Origin: Dokdonia pacifica
GTDB taxonomy: Bacteria; Bacteroidota; Bacteroidia; Flavobacteriales; Flavobacteriaceae
Assembly (NCBI RefSeq): GCF_900188275.1
Contig: NZ_FZNY01000009.1
Coordinates: 1-64,000, forward strand
Reading direction: 5' to 3'
DNA length: 64,000 bases
Part shown: positions 61,885 through 64,000 of the stretch, in pieces
Numbering within the stretch: position 1 is the stretch's first letter
How the letters are laid out: each line of letters begins with the position of its first letter
Translations under genes and position numbers: made by a program
Notes under the pieces: model-generated
What the model was told of the DNA's origin: nothing
Seen by the model: the letters and a program-made list of their open reading frames with translations, nothing else
The model's database searches: none

Positions 61885-62129
61885 GCGCTTATTTTTAAGG
61901 GTGCAAAAATAAGTAAAAAGTGACTCTTTTCTCTTAGAGTATACTTAGAGTATAGTATTGTATTTCTTTTATAAAATAATATGATCTCAAAAATATAAAT
62001 ACCTAAAAATCAATGAATTCATATAGAAAAAAGGGACTTTTGCCTGTATTTTACTTCTAGAACTCAATGTAATTTTGACACATTCAATAGAATGACTATT
62101 GATAAATAACCAAAATAAATTTAATTCGT

Positions 62130-62684
62130 ATGAAAACCATCACATTAACCATTGTATTATTTCTTTCTTTTACTCTTGTAGGGAACTCTCAAAAAAGTAA
62201 TTCAAAAGCAGTCAATAAAACATTAAGTTTTATTCTTACAGATTATGCAAAACTCAACAAGGCAAAGCCACTTTCTTTAAAAGATTACCAAAGGTATTTA
62301 GCTAAAGAAAAATTAAATGCTAAAGGAATGAAAATTGAGAAAGTGGTTGCTATTAACTATCTAACCAAAAAGAATCAGAAAAACACTATCTATCTTATTA
62401 AAACAATAAAAGGAATCTCTTTTAGCGGACCTTCATGTAGCTTCAACGATGATCTATTCGGAGGAAGTTATGAAAATCAATGTGACACTTCTGGAGATGA
62501 AGGAGATTGCGAAGTAATTACAGATACCTGTAATTTAGACGGTTGCACAGTATACTGTGTTGTATCAAGTACTTGTGACGGAAGTAATGAGTCCTATCCA
62601 AATTGTTGCGATGGGCAAACATGTACTGACGGAGATGGCCTTATTGATGATTTGATGACCCCACTAGAAACCCTAATGGGATAA
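62130..62684 (+). CDS. Secreted Cys-rich protein
   Basis: 184 residues with signal peptide (MKTITLTIVLFLSFTLVGNS). A helical, Lys-rich N-terminal half ('NKAKPLSLKDYQRYLAKEKL') and a C-terminal half (~108-170) with ten Cys spaced as in disulphide-rich domains ('ENQCDTSGDEGDCEV', 'DTCNLDGCTVYCVV', 'NCCDGQTCTDGDG'). No family was recognised. It could be a small secreted peptide or metal binder. A terminator follows. Confidence 0.75.
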   Translation: MKTITLTIVLFLSFTLVGNSQKSNSKAVNKTLSFILTDYAKLNKAKPLSLKDYQRYLAKEKLNAKGMKIEKVVAINYLTKKNQKNTIYLIKTIKGISFSGPSCSFNDDLFGGSYENQCDTSGDEGDCEVITDTCNLDGCTVYCVVSSTCDGSNESYPNCCDGQTCTDGDGLIDDLMTPLETLMG

Positions 62685-62704
62685 TCTATAAAACTATAAT
62701 TATT

Positions 62705-62742
62705 AATGAGAAGTATATTTATATGCTTCTCATTAGTTTTTA
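62705..62742 (+). terminator. Rho-independent terminator of the Cys-rich gene
   Basis: AATGAGAAG and CTTCTCATT, with the inner ATA/TAT also pairing, followed by AGTTTTTATT. Confidence 0.85.
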
Positions 62743-63240
62743 TTCCCTTCCTAACCGATCTACTTCTTTCAATAAAGTAGGAAATCGAAACTCCCCATGC
62801 ATGTCTTGGATATAAGAAACCGCTTGTTGTAATGAAATTCCTTTAGCAGTAATGTATAATGGTTTTTTACTATCTCCTCTTTGTATAGGTATTTTTAAGG
62901 TATCAATCTTTGCAAAGTTATTTTTAGCAACACCTATTACAGGAATTTTCTGATCTAAGGCATCGTATAAATAGCCTCCAAGACCTAGCGCACCTTCATC
63001 ATCCAGCACTACAAATCCATCTACGACAATGATATCTATAAAGGTGAGATCAACTTGCTTTAAAAGACTTACAATGCAAGGAAGTTCTCTTTTATAAAAC
63101 TCACCTGATTCATACGGTTGAATATCCGAGAGAATTTCTGAATATACTTGATGCGGCACTTCATCTGTCCAATTTTCAAACTGTACAGCGACTGTTTTTG
63201 CTTTGTCATCAAAATAATGGGTATCAAAAGCAAGGATCAT
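62740..63240 (-). CDS. nfi: Endonuclease V
   Basis: 166 residues, shorter than the ~220 of E. coli Nfi, as many Bacteroidetes members are. It nicks DNA near deoxyinosine. The three acidic metal residues are visible: D6 in 'AFDTHYF', E52 in 'SGEFYKRELP' and D74 in 'IIVVDGFV'. 'GALGLGGYLYDAL' and 'PVIGVAKNNFA' also match. It is upstream-adjacent to a composite repeat and is on the same strand as pgl. Confidence 0.9.
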   Translation of the reverse strand: MILAFDTHYFDDKAKTVAVQFENWTDEVPHQVYSEILSDIQPYESGEFYKRELPCIVSLLKQVDLTFIDIIVVDGFVVLDDEGALGLGGYLYDALDQKIPVIGVAKNNFAKIDTLKIPIQRGDSKKPLYITAKGISLQQAVSYIQDMHGEFRFPTLLKEVDRLGRE

Positions 63241-63286
63241 GAGATTGTATTCTTTTATAATTATTTAAAAAAAGAAGATACTTTTA

Positions 63287-63351
63287 TACGCTTTATCGCT
63301 TCGCTCTCCCTCTGGTCGTGAATCTCGCAAGCTCGATTTCGCGAAAGCGTA
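63287..63351. repeat. Composite dispersed repeat (65 bp, palindrome-ended)
   Basis: Begins TACGCTTTATCGCTTCGCTC and ends TCGATTTCGCGAAAGCGTA. The middle CTCTGGTCGTGAATCTCGCA is the reverse complement of the element at 47840-47897. The end sequences are the two arms of the small palindrome. Confidence 0.93.
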
Positions 63352-63395
63352 CGTATATATAAAACTATTTTTTCACCGATGAAACGAATAGCATA

Positions 63396-64000
63396 CTACT
63401 CCACTCCTGCTGCCGCACTTGCATCTAAAAACCAATGTAAATCTTTAGATGTAGGAGCTACAAGACTTGCGGGGTATTGTAAATAACTGTCTTCATGATT
63501 AAAGATTGTTTTTACTTTTTCTTTCTTAGAATCTCCAGTCACAAGGAAAGCAACCGTTTTTGCATTATTGATAATGGCACCCGTAATACTAACGCGTTTC
63601 TGTCCAGAATCTGGATGTGTCGCTACTTCACACCAATGAGTAGCATTCCATAATTCAATCTCATGGGGAAATATAGATGCCGTATGACCATCATCTCCCA
63701 TTCCCAGTATGATGAGATCAAATTGAGGCACTCCATTCTCTATTGCCAATTGAGTTTCTAGTACGTTACTATAGCGTTCTGCCTCTTCTTTGGGAGCATT
63801 TTCACCTTTAATTCTATGTATATTTTCTAAGGGTATATTGATCTTAGACAAGAGGTGATCTACCGTCATTTTATAATTACTATCTCCATCTGTAGGAGGC
63901 ACACAGCGCTCATCTCCCCAATAGAAATGAAACTTTGACCAATCTAAATCTTGATATTTTTCTGCTAATTCATCAAAAACAATTTTTGGTGTACTTCCTC
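63396..64000 (-). CDS. pgl: 6-phosphogluconolactonase (partial, runs off window)
   Basis: The frame is open to the right edge, so the true start lies outside; the GTG at 63902 is internal. Visible part ~201 residues. Motifs: 'HFYWGDERCVPPTDGDSNYK' near the window end, 'DLIILGMGDDGHTASIFPHE' and 'RVSITGAIINNAKTVAFL'. It hydrolyses 6-phosphogluconolactone in the oxidative pentose phosphate pathway. The zwf and gnd genes, if linked, would lie to the right. Confidence 0.93.
   Translation of the reverse strand, partial: GSTPKIVFDELAEKYQDLDWSKFHFYWGDERCVPPTDGDSNYKMTVDHLLSKINIPLENIHRIKGENAPKEEAERYSNVLETQLAIENGVPQFDLIILGMGDDGHTASIFPHEIELWNATHWCEVATHPDSGQKRVSITGAIINNAKTVAFLVTGDSKKEKVKTIFNHEDSYLQYPASLVAPTSKDLHWFLDASAAAGVE

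Noticed and set aside
3149-63351. The GCTTTCGCGAAAGC palindromes as transcription terminators
   Set aside because: They lack a T-run, half are inside genes, and true terminators with T-runs are found separately nearby (3283, 10040, 11376).

Overview
The window looks like a piece of the chromosome of a marine Flavobacteriaceae bacterium, most like Dokdonia and its relatives. The DNA is AT-rich. Promoter-like sites follow the Bacteroidetes pattern (TTG, about 19 bases, TAnnTTTG). Several proteins carry Bacteroidetes hallmarks: a type IX secretion sorting tail, FG-GAP/UnbV proteins, a ResB-CcsA fusion, a polyphosphate glucokinase, LytTR and 7TM-LuxR regulators, and a SusD-free set of lipoproteins. 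No rRNA, tRNA, CRISPR array, prophage or transposase was seen. Both ends of the window cut through genes: a giant repeat protein on the left and 6-phosphogluconolactonase on the right.

Layout. 1-2636: a surface repeat protein with near-identical 127-residue units. 3340-6605: a YceI / OB-fold / beta-barrel operon divergent from a membrane-anchored LytTR regulator. 6813-18140: housekeeping genes (ppgK, folD, ffh, fumC, the cytochrome c assembly fusion) with a 7TM-LuxR sensor and a lipoprotein. 18141-19413 and 31005-33495: the two halves of what I take to be one neighbourhood (Rossmann/DUF2520, KdsC-like phosphatase | UbiA prenyltransferase, Maf, lipoprotein). Between them, 19754-30905 is an accessory block: a coiled-coil protein, an unknown 350-residue protein, an AAA+ ATPase, a DUF6638-like protein, membrane proteins, two AT-rich lipoproteins and a four-helix-bundle cassette. 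Repeats sit at its module boundaries. 33496-34124: a 210-bp tandem repeat that has copied the tail of the preceding gene. 34125-49270: small-molecule and stress genes (cupin, PIG-L deacetylase, SSS symporter, tandem-HTH AraC regulator, YHS, OsmC, aquaporin, two Gfo/Idh/MocA oxidoreductases) ending in an SRPBCC / SDR / photolyase group. 50319-53040: a four-gene set with two adjacent 2-oxoglutarate/Fe(II) oxygenase paralogues. 53143-61884: an M20 amidohydrolase, two FG-GAP/UnbV secreted proteins, a VOC protein and an ABC-F ATPase. 62130-64000: a Cys-rich secreted protein, endonuclease V and 6-phosphogluconolactonase.

The strongest signal not explained by genes is a palindrome with core GCTTTCGCGAAAGC. 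It occurs perfectly 12 times in 64 kb: six times between genes and six times inside genes. Inside genes it is usually read as Ala-Phe-Ala-Lys-Ala and once as Leu-Ser-Arg-Lys-Arg. Larger composite elements end in halves of the same palindrome. The best candidates for undescribed biology are this palindrome family, the AAA+/coiled-coil/membrane block inserted between kdsC and the UbiA gene, and the paired 2OG oxygenase cluster.
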